61,493 nt of DNA from assembly GCA_018398765.1 (NCBI GenBank), contig JAHBMJ010004287.1:1-61493 (forward strand), given 5' to 3'. The notes below the pieces were generated by a model. That model had not been told where the DNA came from. It made no database searches and saw only the letters and a list, made by a program, of their open reading frames with translations. Origin of the DNA: Chromera velia. Lineage: Eukaryota; Sar; Chromeraceae. Position numbers and translations under genes: made by a program. Position 1 is the stretch's first letter; every line of letters starts with the position of its first letter. Below are positions 31,406 to 42,352 of this stretch, one piece after another.

Positions 31406-34195
31406 TCACGCATCAGTGCCAGCATCTCCTTCCACATCATCATCGGACGACCAGCGGACCGGATTTGGGTTGAAACCTGCAGCCTTCCGGAGGCCTTCGC
31501 GTGCTTCCGCTAGTTTGCCTTTGTTTGAACCCCTTCTCGGACTCGCAGCCTCCGAACCGTGTTGAGAGAACGTCTGCAGGGATGATCGCCTGCTCTGGCT
31601 CTTCTCCTCCTTTTTCTTGGGGCTTTTATCCTTTACCACCGCAGGCAACCTCCCCCCTCCTTTCTCGGATGAGATGGACGCTCGGGAGTGTCCATGGCGG
31701 ATTGGGGGCTCGAGGAATCCACTGGATGAGGGGTGCATATTCTTCCCTCCCAGCATCCCGTCCGTCTCCTCACACTCAAAGTCCCCCCCCATCATGTTCT
31801 CTTCCACGCTCCCTCGGCCTACTGCTCCGAGCGAGTTTCTCTCCGTCTGGTGGGCTGCTGCTGCGGCTGCGTTGGAGGTGTTGGTGGTTTGGGCGATTTC
31901 CGAGAGAGTGATCACGACTCCAATAACCTCCCCGTCTCCCATCACGGGCATTGCACGCGCGTGGCGGTGCACCCCCTCGGCCTCCCCGTAGAACGGAAAG
32001 ATCGGGAGCGTCTGTGTGACCTCACACTCTTCCTTAACTGTCTCCTGCCACATTTCAAACAACAGGGGGTTGCTGTGACCCAACAACTCCGACAGATGTC
32101 TCCCCACCCACTGGGTTGTGTTCTCTAGGAAGAAGAGATCTGCAGCGTCTCTGTTGATCTTCATGCAGAAACCCTGGGCCGATGCGACCAGAGACGCTAC
32201 TGAGAGGGACTGGAAGACCCTCTCGTTTAGCTCGGCAGAGACGGTGGCTTCATCGAGGAAATCGGAGGTCATCAGGAGAGTTGCGATGATGGCAGTCAAC
32301 ATCTCCATGCGTCTCTCCTCGAGCTTGCTGAACCCCCCCCCTAGTTTGTTCACAGCCTGCATCACACCCAGACACGTCCCTTTGAATGCATGTTTGATGG
32401 GACAGCAGAGAATGGAGCGTGTGTGGAAATCGGTCTCTTTGTCGACACGCTGTTCAAACCTGGGGTCGGAGTAGGGATCATTGACCCTCTCCAACACCCC
32501 TGTGGTGAACACCGAACCTGCAATGCCCTTTGTGTCGGGAATCTCGATGATGACGTTTTCGGAGGCTTTAGATACGTGCGTGAAAAGGGTCCGTCTGACT
32601 GGGTCGTGGATGAAAATCGTGCAGCGGTCGGATTCCAAAAGCTCTGCAGACTTTGCAGCGACCTCACGGACGAGGGGGGAGAGGAACCTCTCTTTCGTTC
32701 CGCTAATCGCCTGTCTGAGCAGTCGCTTCTCGTTCTCTGAATGCTGCTGAATGTGTCTGTGGAGTTTCGGGGAGGTGAATGCGGGTACAACGAGAGGGGC
32801 AAGTCTCTGAAGAAGAGACAGGTCCTCGAGGGTAAACCCGGAAGGGTTCTTTTTGTTCACCAACTGCAGAGCCCCCACCACCCTGTCCCCCATCTTCAGA
32901 GGAACACAAAGGAGCGAACGAGTCTTGAATCGAGACCGAAAATCTGCAGTGGGGGAGAAACGAAAATCTTTGTAAACGTCATTCAACCGCACAGGCTGAC
33001 CAGAAGTGAAGACACTCCCGACCACCCCGGTGTTTTTCTTGACTCGCACTGGAGCTGCCAAGTTGTCTGTGATACACCTCGAGAAGAGGTCCCCTCTCTG
33101 TTCATCATAGAGGAAGATTGTGCCCTTCTCACACTCTACGCAGTCTACAACGATTTGCAGCCATTGGGGGATGAATCTGTGCAGGTCGTTATGGAACGAA
33201 AGGTTCTTAGACACAAGGAACAAAACAGTTGCTTCTGTTGTCATCTGCACTGCCTGCATAAAGAAGGAATCCCTGGCAGCAGCGCCCATGAGGAGATCAA
33301 GCATATTGCTCGCAGATGAGCGCTGCAACTGGCACTGCAGAGTGTTTGCAAGGATGTCCCTGCCGTCGAAGGCATACAGGACTTCGTGTTTCAGGTTTTT
33401 CTCCTTCATTTGACTCAGGGGCATGTGGTCCCCCCTTCCGCCCTCTTCAGCCTCCCCCCCATTCTTTTCAACGCCATCCTCGAAAAGCTGAAGTTTCAAT
33501 GACTCCTCTGCCTCGTCTTTTTCTTCGTTCGGGGCTGACTCTCGACGGGGGGAGGTGGGCTCCCCCCTGTGTGGGTGAGCATCCCCCTGTTGCATGTGTT
33601 GCTTCGCACCTCCCTGCTGTTTCAGAGCAAGACGCGAGAAGAGCCTAGTTGCCTTCGGACCTGAGCCTGTACCGAGGGACGCCCTTCCCATGCGACTACG
33701 GGCATCCTTCAGCTTCTGTCCCTTTGGGGGCGCACATGGTTGGGGTGTTGTTCTGACTGTCTTCGTGGTCAGATTGCGGTTAAACGACGGCTTCTGCTTC
33801 GGGGAAGACAACAGCTCCTCGAAATCCTCATTTGCCATTTTCTGTGCCAACTGGGAAGCATCTACGTCTGCATAGGCTGCAGACATTTCGAGAGTTTGAT
33901 CGACTTTTGGAAATCGACTGAAAAGGTCGTTATTGATTTCAATGTAGTTCGCAGTAAGAAGATCTGTGAGGTCTGCAACCTGACACCTGAGAAGGAACAC
34001 AACATCTCTCAAACGCCCGAGCTGGTTGCCTTGCTGGCTGATGATTTGCTTCTGTGCGACAAGAGTTCCCTCCTTTGCCTCGAGAGTCTCCTGCATGCGT
34101 TGCACACGAGACTCTAGAAGACGGACAGTGTTGCCTGCCTGTTTTTGCGCCCCCCCCGGAAGGGAAAAGGAAGCCTTGTGACCACTCTCCTCCAT
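31406..34195 (-). CDS. Tandem-GAF, PAS-like regulatory protein (929 aa), intronless
   Basis: Starts at an ATG in aagaATGGAG; no intron is needed. Residues 20-85 are a predicted coiled coil (LLESRVQRMQETLEAKEG). Two GAF domains follow, about 335-470 (KGTIFLYDEQRGDLFSRC, SLLCVPLKMGD, ALQLVNKKNPSGF) and 505-645 (CTIFIHDPVRRTLFTHVS, ILCCPI, MQAVNKLGGGF). Each keeps the VNK...F pattern related to the NKFDE motif of cyclic-nucleotide-type GAFs. A PAS-like region lies at about 665-770. The tail (780-929) is disordered, Ser/Lys-rich, with many RRxS-type sites. No phosphodiesterase, cyclase or kinase domain is present, so it is probably a ligand-sensing scaffold or regulatory subunit. The ligand is unknown. 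Its 5' end faces the AP2 gene, suggesting shared control. Confidence 0.88.
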   Translation of the reverse strand: MEESGHKASFSLPGGAQKQAGNTVRLLESRVQRMQETLEAKEGTLVAQKQIISQQGNQLGRLRDVVFLLRCQVADLTDLLTANYIEINNDLFSRFPKVDQTLEMSAAYADVDASQLAQKMANEDFEELLSSPKQKPSFNRNLTTKTVRTTPQPCAPPKGQKLKDARSRMGRASLGTGSGPKATRLFSRLALKQQGGAKQHMQQGDAHPHRGEPTSPRRESAPNEEKDEAEESLKLQLFEDGVEKNGGEAEEGGRGDHMPLSQMKEKNLKHEVLYAFDGRDILANTLQCQLQRSSASNMLDLLMGAAARDSFFMQAVQMTTEATVLFLVSKNLSFHNDLHRFIPQWLQIVVDCVECEKGTIFLYDEQRGDLFSRCITDNLAAPVRVKKNTGVVGSVFTSGQPVRLNDVYKDFRFSPTADFRSRFKTRSLLCVPLKMGDRVVGALQLVNKKNPSGFTLEDLSLLQRLAPLVVPAFTSPKLHRHIQQHSENEKRLLRQAISGTKERFLSPLVREVAAKSAELLESDRCTIFIHDPVRRTLFTHVSKASENVIIEIPDTKGIAGSVFTTGVLERVNDPYSDPRFEQRVDKETDFHTRSILCCPIKHAFKGTCLGVMQAVNKLGGGFSKLEERRMEMLTAIIATLLMTSDFLDEATVSAELNERVFQSLSVASLVASAQGFCMKINRDAADLFFLENTTQWVGRHLSELLGHSNPLLFEMWQETVKEECEVTQTLPIFPFYGEAEGVHRHARAMPVMGDGEVIGVVITLSEIAQTTNTSNAAAAAAHQTERNSLGAVGRGSVEENMMGGDFECEETDGMLGGKNMHPSSSGFLEPPIRHGHSRASISSEKGGGRLPAVVKDKSPKKKEEKSQSRRSSLQTFSQHGSEAASPRRGSNKGKLAEAREGLRKAAGFNPNPVRWSSDDDVEGDAGTDA

Positions 34196-35202
34196 TCTTG
34201 CTGATCCTTTGTAGCCTGTCGATTCACTGTCAGCTCGTCTATTTGTCAGCAGATGCAGAGGATCGAGAGCTCCAAAAGCTCAAAGAATTCAATGGAAAGA
34301 GAATCACCCTGTACGTTTTTCTAGCTGCATTTGTCTACATGCATGCTCACAAAATATTGCATGGTAAAAAAATCAAAATCCAATACAGAGCCACTTCTTT
34401 GTATTTTTTTGTGTCTAAAACGCCGATCGACCCCCTTATACTGGGATCAAGGGCATCGCCTTGTCCAGAATCTTGCGCGGATGCGCGGCCATACGAGGAT
34501 CTCCTGCAGCTTCGCGGAGCACACTCGCTTTTCCCCCATTTTTCAGTGGAAAAAACTGTGGAGGAACTGCCCTCTGAGGCTATATTTTCGGGTTGAAAAG
34601 GGCCCCAGCCCAGGACTAACATCCAACAACCGCCGGACAGTTGGCCGATGCCACATCATCCCAAAATTCTTCACGTATATATACCTTTATTTTCTCGATC
34701 TCTCTTAGATCGAACGTTGCAGAGAGCAGCAGAAGACCTCAGGCAGGAAGAGGGTATTCAATTCAGTACAGAGAGTACCCCGCTCTTACATGTGGAAAAG
34801 CATCTTATCCCGTCGTTCCGCTTCTCCCTGCATTGTGTTCACTGATCACCAAGTCGCCGCTGTTTCTTTGTGGTTCCACAAAACCTGCGCACAAGGGATT
34901 CGCGCCCAGAGGCACAGAAAAAGTGGCTGTTGAAATATATAGATCACCCGTTTCTGCCTTCCCGGAGAACTGAAAGCTCCGGTGAGTTTTGATCTCAGGG
35001 CAAGTATTTACCACTTTCAAAAGTCCCTGTATGTTGATTGCCCCCCGATCGTTTCTTCCCCAACAGTCTTGGACCATTTTTGGTTTCGCCGATGCCTGCT
35101 GCAATAGAGGCGTGTGAGACTTGTTGAACGGACTTTGACCGTTGGGGATTCTGATCTGTTGATGACACTTATTCTGTTTGCAGAGACACTCAAAAGGAGC
35201 TG
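34196..35202. promoter_or_regulatory. Divergent promoter region, GAF and AP2 genes
   Basis: About 1 kb between two outward-facing genes. A TATA-like gtatatatacc lies at about 34674-34684. A donor (gctccg/gtgagt, intron from 34982) and an acceptor (tgtttgcag, ending 35183) suggest a 202-bp intron in the 5' UTR of the AP2 gene. Factor-binding sites were not identified. Confidence 0.55.
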
Positions 35203-38200
35203 ATGGCCTCTGTGCCTGGAGACTCGCAAGGGGAAGGGTAGGTTTTGTTTGTTTTGTTCCGGGAATGATCTGAAGGGTTGTTGATTCACCTTCGATCTCA
35301 TTCTGTCTTTGTGCTTGCGTGTGCAGATTTGGAGGCGGGGCTGAGAATTCATCTGGGCCATCTGGCTTTGAAAGTTTTCCTGGAGGCTCCTTCGATGCCT
35401 CTGATCCTTCCAGTCGTAACGATGCCCAGCTACTGCGACAGGTACGCAACTCCAATTAAGTCTTCTGTCTCTTTCGTTGTTTGTTGCTTTCTCTTCAAAA
35501 GAGACGGACTGTTTACGTCCTTTGCAGAGCCTCCTTTTTCTTTTCTTTCACAGTGGGATTTCGTCCGCATGGCTACCGCAGCCTTTCTCTTTGTCGCCTT
35601 GCAACTTTGTTCGTTCCCCATTAAACCACGTTCTTTTTCCTCTGCCGTATGTTTCTCTGCAGACCCCCAACCGATCTGCTCCTGAGGTGCCACCCGAGTA
35701 CCGATCACCCACCCAGCCAAATGAATTCAACACTGACCCCTCAAGCCTCTACCCGTCTGTGGGAGTGCATGGGGGGGTTACAGGAGCCTTCGGGGGATCT
35801 GAGATGAAGCCCCCTCCCGGAACCCCGGGGCCCTATGGCCAAGCGCAGTACATGAATAGAGACATGTGGGGTCGCCCCATCAATTCTCCTGGGGTCACCC
35901 ATCACTACGGAATGCACCCATACGGAGGAATGTACGGAGGTCCCATGCACCCCCACATGCACCCTCCACACCACCCGATGGGCATCATGGACCCCATGAA
36001 CATGAATGCCCCCCCGCGATACTATGGACAGATCACCCCCGGACGACCTACTTATGATGGGAGGCCAAAACCTTTTGACGGCTACAACTTCCCCCCTCCC
36101 GTCGGACCCCCTTTTGCTGTTCCTGCCATTCCCTCTCTAGAACCTGTGCAGACCACACAGCACCAGCAGCAAGGAGCACCATCTGACGATCCTCAACAGC
36201 AGCAGCAGCTTGTGCCCCAGGCAGACGCCCCTCTACCCACAGAGACTCAGCAACAACCGCAGGAACAGCAACAGGAGGGGGTGCAACAACAGGAACAAGA
36301 GCAACAGCCAGGGACTTTGTCTGCCCCTGTTGACTCCCCTGACCCATCATCTGCTTCCGCCTCCTCAGCTGCCCCTGCTGATCCTTCTGCCCCTTCGGCT
36401 TCCCCCTCCGCTGCCCCCTCTGGGACTGTACCCCAGCAGTATCACCACCACCATCATCATCACGTGTTCGTTGACGGTCAAGAAGGCCAGCCTGCCGCTA
36501 TTCCGCAGCCTCAACCGATGGCGATCGGCCACCCAGCTGCACAAATACACCATCATCCCCACCCTGCTCATCATATGCACATCCACCCTCATCCTGCGTA
36601 TGCCTACGCCCATCCCCATCCCCACCTCCCCCACCCGTACGCCCACCCAATTCACCAAGGTTACCTTCCCTACCCCCCCCCTCCAGCTGCTTTTGTTGCC
36701 GCCCCCCACCACCCCCCCCACGCAGGCCCGCAGATCGGTGGGATAGTTATCGACGATGAGAACGATCTGGCTGAGCGTGAAGAGGAAGAGGTGGACGTCT
36801 TCTCAAGGTATGGTGTGGAGGATTCAGTCGATGTGGGGATGGGAGGGAGGAAAGGGGGCAAGGGGGGGGAATTCCGCAAAAAGGGACAATCCCAAGAGGA
36901 CGAGAGTGGGGTGGGAGGGCGGAGGACAGTCAAGAAAAAGGGACAAGTGGCCGAGCCTTCTCCCGAAGGTGCTCGTCCCCTCTCATCTTCCTCTGCATTC
37001 ACTGCCTCTGTAACAAGGACCAAAGAAAGGTCCAAACAAACGGAAAAGAATAGCGCCCCCGTTCCTTCCAATAAAAGGGCCAGGGGGAGAACAGTTGAAG
37101 AAACCACCACCGCAAAGAAGGGCAAGGCTGCTGCTGCCATTAACAAAGAAGAGCCGAAAGGGGATTCAAAGCCGCAGAAGAAAAAGGTGTCAGCAAAGAG
37201 CCTGGCAAACCTGAAAAACTACAAGCCCCCCCCACCGCAGGAAGACGAGTGGGATGAGGACAGTGAGGAGGACCGGATGCCTGTCACATCCAGGCGCCCG
37301 TCCGGTCTTTCCCAACCCGGTCGCACGTCTTCGTCTTCTTCTGCATATTCATCCGCCGCTTTAGCATCTGGAAGCAAGGGGGGTGCGCGCGGGGGGTCAA
37401 GGAAAGGCAGTCGGAAGGGAAGTCTTGCAGAGGACGAGGAGGGAGAATGGGAGGGTGGTTCAAGATCGAAAACGAAGAAGGGAGGCAGGGGAAGTGGGGG
37501 GAAAGGTCTCGTTACTCAAAAGGCTGCGGGAGGGAAAAGGGGAGGGCGTAAGACGACTCCGGCAAGTGATCAGAAGAGAGGGGGGTCAGGAAGGGGGAGC
37601 AGGGGGAGTAGGGTGGTTGAGGATGATGAGGATTCGGACACGATGCCTCTTGAGGGAGACGGCAGTCTGTCTGCGTCAGCGAGTGCCCCTGCCGGGTCTC
37701 GTTTCCCTGCTTCTGCCCGTCTGCCGCCTCCGAGTGGGGTGAGGGGGGTGACGTGGGATACAACCCATACCGCATGGATTGCCTGGTGGTATGAGGGGGG
37801 GAGGCGCAAGGCCAAGCGCTTTTCCTCCATCACACATGGACATGAGAATGCGTTGAGGCTTGCCACCGAGTTCCGGGAGGCAAAGCGACGCATGCGGCAG
37901 GTGCCTGAAGGGGCAGCTGTGTTTCAGTCGGGTGTGAAGGGTGTGAATTGGAATTGTTGTACTCAGGCGTGGGAGGTTCGTGACACAGTGCGAGCGGCAG
38001 ACGGAACTCGAAACAAGAAAGCCTTCCGTGTCTCTGTGCACGGTCATACTGAGGCTCTCCGTCTTGCTGTTCTGTGTAAACGGAGCGCTTTGAAAGTCGC
38101 TCGTGAGGAAGCGATGCGAGTTGCGCTTTCTCGTGCAGAGGAGCGCGCGGAAGCGAATGGAGGCAAAGTGATTGTCGAGCTTCCTCCATCTCTGCCGTCA

Positions 38201-41009
38201 ATCGACCAACAGCTTTCAGCCATTGATTCCCGTCTGCAGGAACCGATGGACCTTGGTGAGAGGGGGGGTGCAGGGGGGAGGAGCATGAGCGGGTTAGAGG
38301 GGGATGAGGGGGAAGATGAAGGAGAGTTTGAGGGAGAGGACGAGTCTCCGTCCGCAGGAGAATCCAGCAGACCCTCCAAGCGTGCCAAGTGGGGGTGGGC
38401 TGTGGGGACGTCGGGGCAGAAAAAGGATGGACGTACCAAGAATAGGGGGGGGAAGGGACACGGGCACACCCCTTCTGCCGTTTCCGTTTCTTCCGCTTCG
38501 TTCATCGACCCTAGCGGTCACCTCCACCCTGTCCCAGAGGAAGACGAGGGGGATGATCTGCTTGACGGGGAAGAAGACGAAGAGATGGGAGGGGAGGGGC
38601 AAAGTTACCAGGGGGGTGCAGTGTCGACTCCCAAGAGACCTGTCTCGTCCCTTGGGGGACTGGGGGTCGACTCTCCTGACCGTCCCTCGATCACCTTGCC
38701 TGAGGGGGCGATTGAGAGAGTCACTGCAGAGAGACAGTTGGAAGAGGAGCAGAGGAGAAGAGAGAGAGGAGATCTCTCCCCTCACTCAGCTGCCCTCGCA
38801 GCCCACCACGGTTTTCTCTCCGGCACGCGTCTCTCGGGTCGCCGTGGGGGTCCAAGACGACCCCGGAAAGGCCCCACGTTCAAGCCAGAGGAGTTTGTGG
38901 ATGACGACGACGAGATTGACATTCCCCGTCCCTCCACCAAGTCGAGAAAGGGGTTGGGGGCAGGGCGCCAGTCGGGGCCCGTGAAAGCGAAAAAGGAGAA
39001 GGAGCAGACTCCACCCCCTCAGCGTGGAGGGGCACGTTCAAAAAAGGCAGTGACGCCATTGCAGAGAGGTGGGAGGAGAGAAAAGAAAGTGAAAGAGACA
39101 CCGTTAAAAAAGGAAGAGAATAAAGAAGCGTTGCCACAACATGATGACTTTGAGGCAACTGCCCAAGAGCTCAAAGAAGTGGGCCAGTTTGAAGGCACCC
39201 CGGGTGTCATATTTGACGAAGAGACTTGTTGTTGGGTGGTCATGTGGGTATCCAACTCGGCTTCCGCTTCCGCTTCTTCTTCTTCCTCAGCCTCCTCATC
39301 GTCTGTCCCTTTCCACTCTCGCTCCTTTTCAGTCAGGGAGATGGGTGTGAAGGCAGCGCATGATGCAGCCCTCCAGTGTCTGGAAGAACAGGGGGGGGTG
39401 CCAAACGCATACGTACCGACACCCCCCCGCTCCCCCCCCCGGGTGAGCCCTCGGGGATTGAGTGGAGGCGGGAGTGGTTCCGGAGGTGCCGGAGGAGATA
39501 GGGGCGCTCGCGCCGTTGAAAATCCTTCCTGCTCCTCCTCGAGCGCTGCTCAAGCAGCAGAGCTCGTTTCCTCTGCTGCAGACGCACGTGAGGAGGAGGA
39601 GAGTGGAATGGAAATCCAAGAAAAAGTCAGCGGGACCACAGGGGTGACGGTGTCGTCGATTGATGCAGCAGATGAGGAAGGGGAAGAGGAGGGGTGGCCA
39701 GAGGGAGAGGATGGAGAGATATTCGACGATGATGATCAGATGCCTGAGGGCCTGGGTGCGGGGAGTATGGGTGGTGCGTCTTCGTTGTCATCTGGAGGGT
39801 CAAGGGGGGGATCGGGGGAGGGGGGGTCGTTGTCGAATAAACGAAAGTCGGGGGTCAGGGGGGTGTCCTGGTGGGAGTGTTCGAAACGATCAAAGAACAA
39901 CGACGACAAGGGACAAGCATGGATGGTCCGATGGAGCAAGCATGGACAGCGGTGAGTGGCTTCCTTCCTTCATTCCTTCCTTCCTGGTGCTTTCTCTCAG
40001 TCTGCCCGATCAGGAAAGAGGGATTGATTGATGCCTGTGTTTTCTCTCTGTATGCATCTGTTGGCTTTGAGAACCGAACTCTTTCACCTTTTTTCGTTTT
40101 TCTTCCAGCCTGGAACCTGCTGCTTTCTCTTGTCTCAGTGAGTTTTGTCTGTTCTTTTCTGCCCGGCCCCTTTGGTTTGAAAAAGGCTCATCAATTAGAA
40201 GGAAGTTCTCTCTCGTTGTGTGTCTGTCTTCTTTGCTTTGCTTCTCTCGAGGACTCTCTCCAAGGTTTGTTGTCATTCGTTGGCGCCGTGTCTGTGCAAC
40301 GATCGACCTGTCCATCTATTAATATTGATTTGTCTCCTTTTTTCTCTGTCTGTCTTGTCTATTCATGTGCTGCAGGTTCACGAAACGTTTTGCCGTCTCT
40401 ATCCACGGCTACGATGAGGCGCTCCGCATGGCCTCAGACTTTCGCAAAGAAAAGGAGAAGGAGCCCGGAGTCATGGTCGCAGGCACAGCAGCGCACCAGT
40501 GTGAGATGAGAGGGGTAAGGTGGGAGGGGGCTACGGCCTCGTGGGTAGCGTACTGGTGCGAAAGGACCAAGGAGGTCCGGAAGGTGTTTGCCGTTTCGAG
40601 TCACGGGTTCGAGGGAGCGAAGCAGAAGGCCATAGAGGCGCGCGCTCTGTACGAGCGCATGCAGAGGGAAGGGGAAGAGTCGGGCGGGATGGACGCAGAG
40701 GGAGAGGAGGGGGTGAAGGAAGAAGAGCTCGCTGCTGCAACGGGAGTGTCTGCTGCCCCGACAGTCACAGGCGGGGAAGGTGTAGGTGCCGGGGGGGGGG
40801 AGAGAGTTGAGAAGTTGTCAGAACTCGCACAGGCGGAAGAGGAAGCCGCGGGTTCCCACCGACCATCTGCGGGGACTCCTGAGGGACGCTCGGGGGGTCA
40901 GCAGCAAGAGAGGTCAAGCAGCGGGAAGGCCTCCTCCCGAGTTGCGAAGGAGAAAGCTGTCACTGCCCCTCCCTCTGCGAGGACCCGGTCGAGCCGTCTG
41001 GTTTCATGA
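35203..41009 (+). CDS. Large AP2-domain (ApiAP2-type) transcription factor, five AP2-like domains
   Basis: Probable sequence-specific DNA-binding regulator, nuclear. Exons 35203-35237, 35327-35441, 35663-39951 and 40376-41009 join in phase to 1,690 residues starting MASVPGDSQGEG. AP2-like domains lie at about 741-797 (SGVRGVTWDTTHTAWIAWW), 806-865 (SGVKGVNWN), 1226-1300 (GTPGVIFDEETCCWVVMW, split by a Ser/Ala run), 1446-1505 (SGVRGVSWW, divided by the last intron, resuming FTKRFAVSIHGYDEA) and 1524-1580 (MRGVRWEGATASWVAYW). The N-terminal half is low complexity: Pro/Met/Gly, poly-Gln around 225-270, and His/Pro runs. Long acidic and Lys/Gly-rich linkers separate the domains. Domain 3 is divergent and may not bind DNA. 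The exon model is strong because each junction preserves the frame and the domain fold. Confidence 0.9.
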
Positions 41010-41364
41010 AGGCGAGTGTGGGTGGATGTGCAGGTTGAGAGAGGCATGAATGAAGTGAGGGGGGTGGGGGGGTAGAGGGCAATATCAAGGGAATCTTGAA
41101 TTGAGTTGGAAGTGAGTGAGTGAGTCACGCAGAAGCAAAAGAGCAAATGAGTGACTGAAGGATCCAGACGACACCTCTCCTTCTCTCCCTGGATGTGTTT
41201 CTGACCTCTTCTGTTCTTTCTCCCTTCTCAGAAGGAGGTAAGGAAACCTGTCCTTTTCTTCCTTCTTTCCTTCCTTCCCTCAGTCTGCCTCTCCCTTCTC
41301 CTCTCCTCTCCTTGGCCAACCCTCCCTCTTGTTTCTGTTGGTTCCTTCCAACAGTGGGGGGGGG

Positions 41365-41493
41365 NNNNNNNNNNNNNNNNNNNNNNNNNNNNNNNNNNNN
41401 NNNNNNNNNNNNNNNNNNNNNNNNNNNNNNNNNNNNNNNNNNNNNNNNNNNNNNNNNNNNNNNNNNNNNNNNNNNNNNNNNNNNNNNNNNNNN
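41365..41493. other. Assembly gap (129 N) between poly-G runs
   Basis: Unknown bases bordered on both sides by G homopolymers, which probably caused the break. Confidence 0.98.
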
Positions 41494-41838
41494 GGGGGGG
41501 GGGGGGAACTTCCGTGAAGATCCATCTATTCATCCATCCGTCCATTCGACTGATTTCTCTCTTCTCTTGTTTACCCACGGAGTGCGGAGGGAAAGAAACG
41601 AGATTCCGATGACTCCATCGTTTCAATGGTCTTGCCCTTTGCCTCCTGCTGCTTGTCTCAGGACCATGATTTTTTTTCTCTCTCATTTCCTCTCCTCTTC
41701 CCGCGATCAAGTGGGAGCAGAGGCGAAACCGCAAAATAGCGGGAGCGTATATAGAGAGAAACGAGAAGGTTCAGAGGTGAACGCCTGACTTCGTGTCTGG
41801 AGTGCCCCCCCCTCTCCGCCTCCTTGCTGAAAGTTGCA

Positions 41839-41840
<2 letters not shown>

Positions 41841-41873
<33 letters not shown>
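41841..41873. repeat. (CT)n microsatellite
   Basis: Sixteen or so uninterrupted CT units downstream of the AP2 gene. Confidence 0.9.
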
Positions 41874-41876
<3 letters not shown>

Positions 41877-42317
41877 TTTAATGATTAAGAATTGATCGGG
41901 GAGGGAAGAAAGGATATCCTGATTGTTCCGTCCATTCGCTCTTTACCTGATTGTAGGGAGAGAGAATGAATTGTCGGCTCTTGTATATGAAAGCATTTTG
42001 TTTCGGCCTTTGGCCTACTTCTCTCTTTGTTTCTTCCCCCTTCCTCTCTTGCCTCTCTGACACTTGTTGTTCTTATTCTTTCTATGTTGAACGAACAAGC
42101 CTGTTCTTCTTTTGCGATTTGTATATCGGTGTGCCTGGTAAGACGTGGGAATGCAGGGCGAGGGGGGAGAAGGGCTTTGCTCTTGATTGCGTGTTAATGT
42201 GCTGTGGCCTTGCTGTCGCTGCTTTCTCTCTCCCCCCCCCCCTCTCTCTCTCTCTCGCTGTTTCTTTCCTTTCCTCTGCGCAGTCACGGTGCATGTGTGC
42301 AGGATGATTGCAGGTCT

Positions 42318-42352
42318 TTCTCTCTGTCTGTCTGTCTGTCTGTCTGTCTGTG
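42318..42352. repeat. (TCTG)n microsatellite
   Basis: Short TCTG tetranucleotide run, the complement of the CAGA units common elsewhere in the window. Confidence 0.85.

Noticed and set aside
36365-39619. Minus-strand open frames within the AP2 gene
   Set aside because: Antisense reflections of low-complexity coding sequence; the plus strand carries recognisable AP2 domains.
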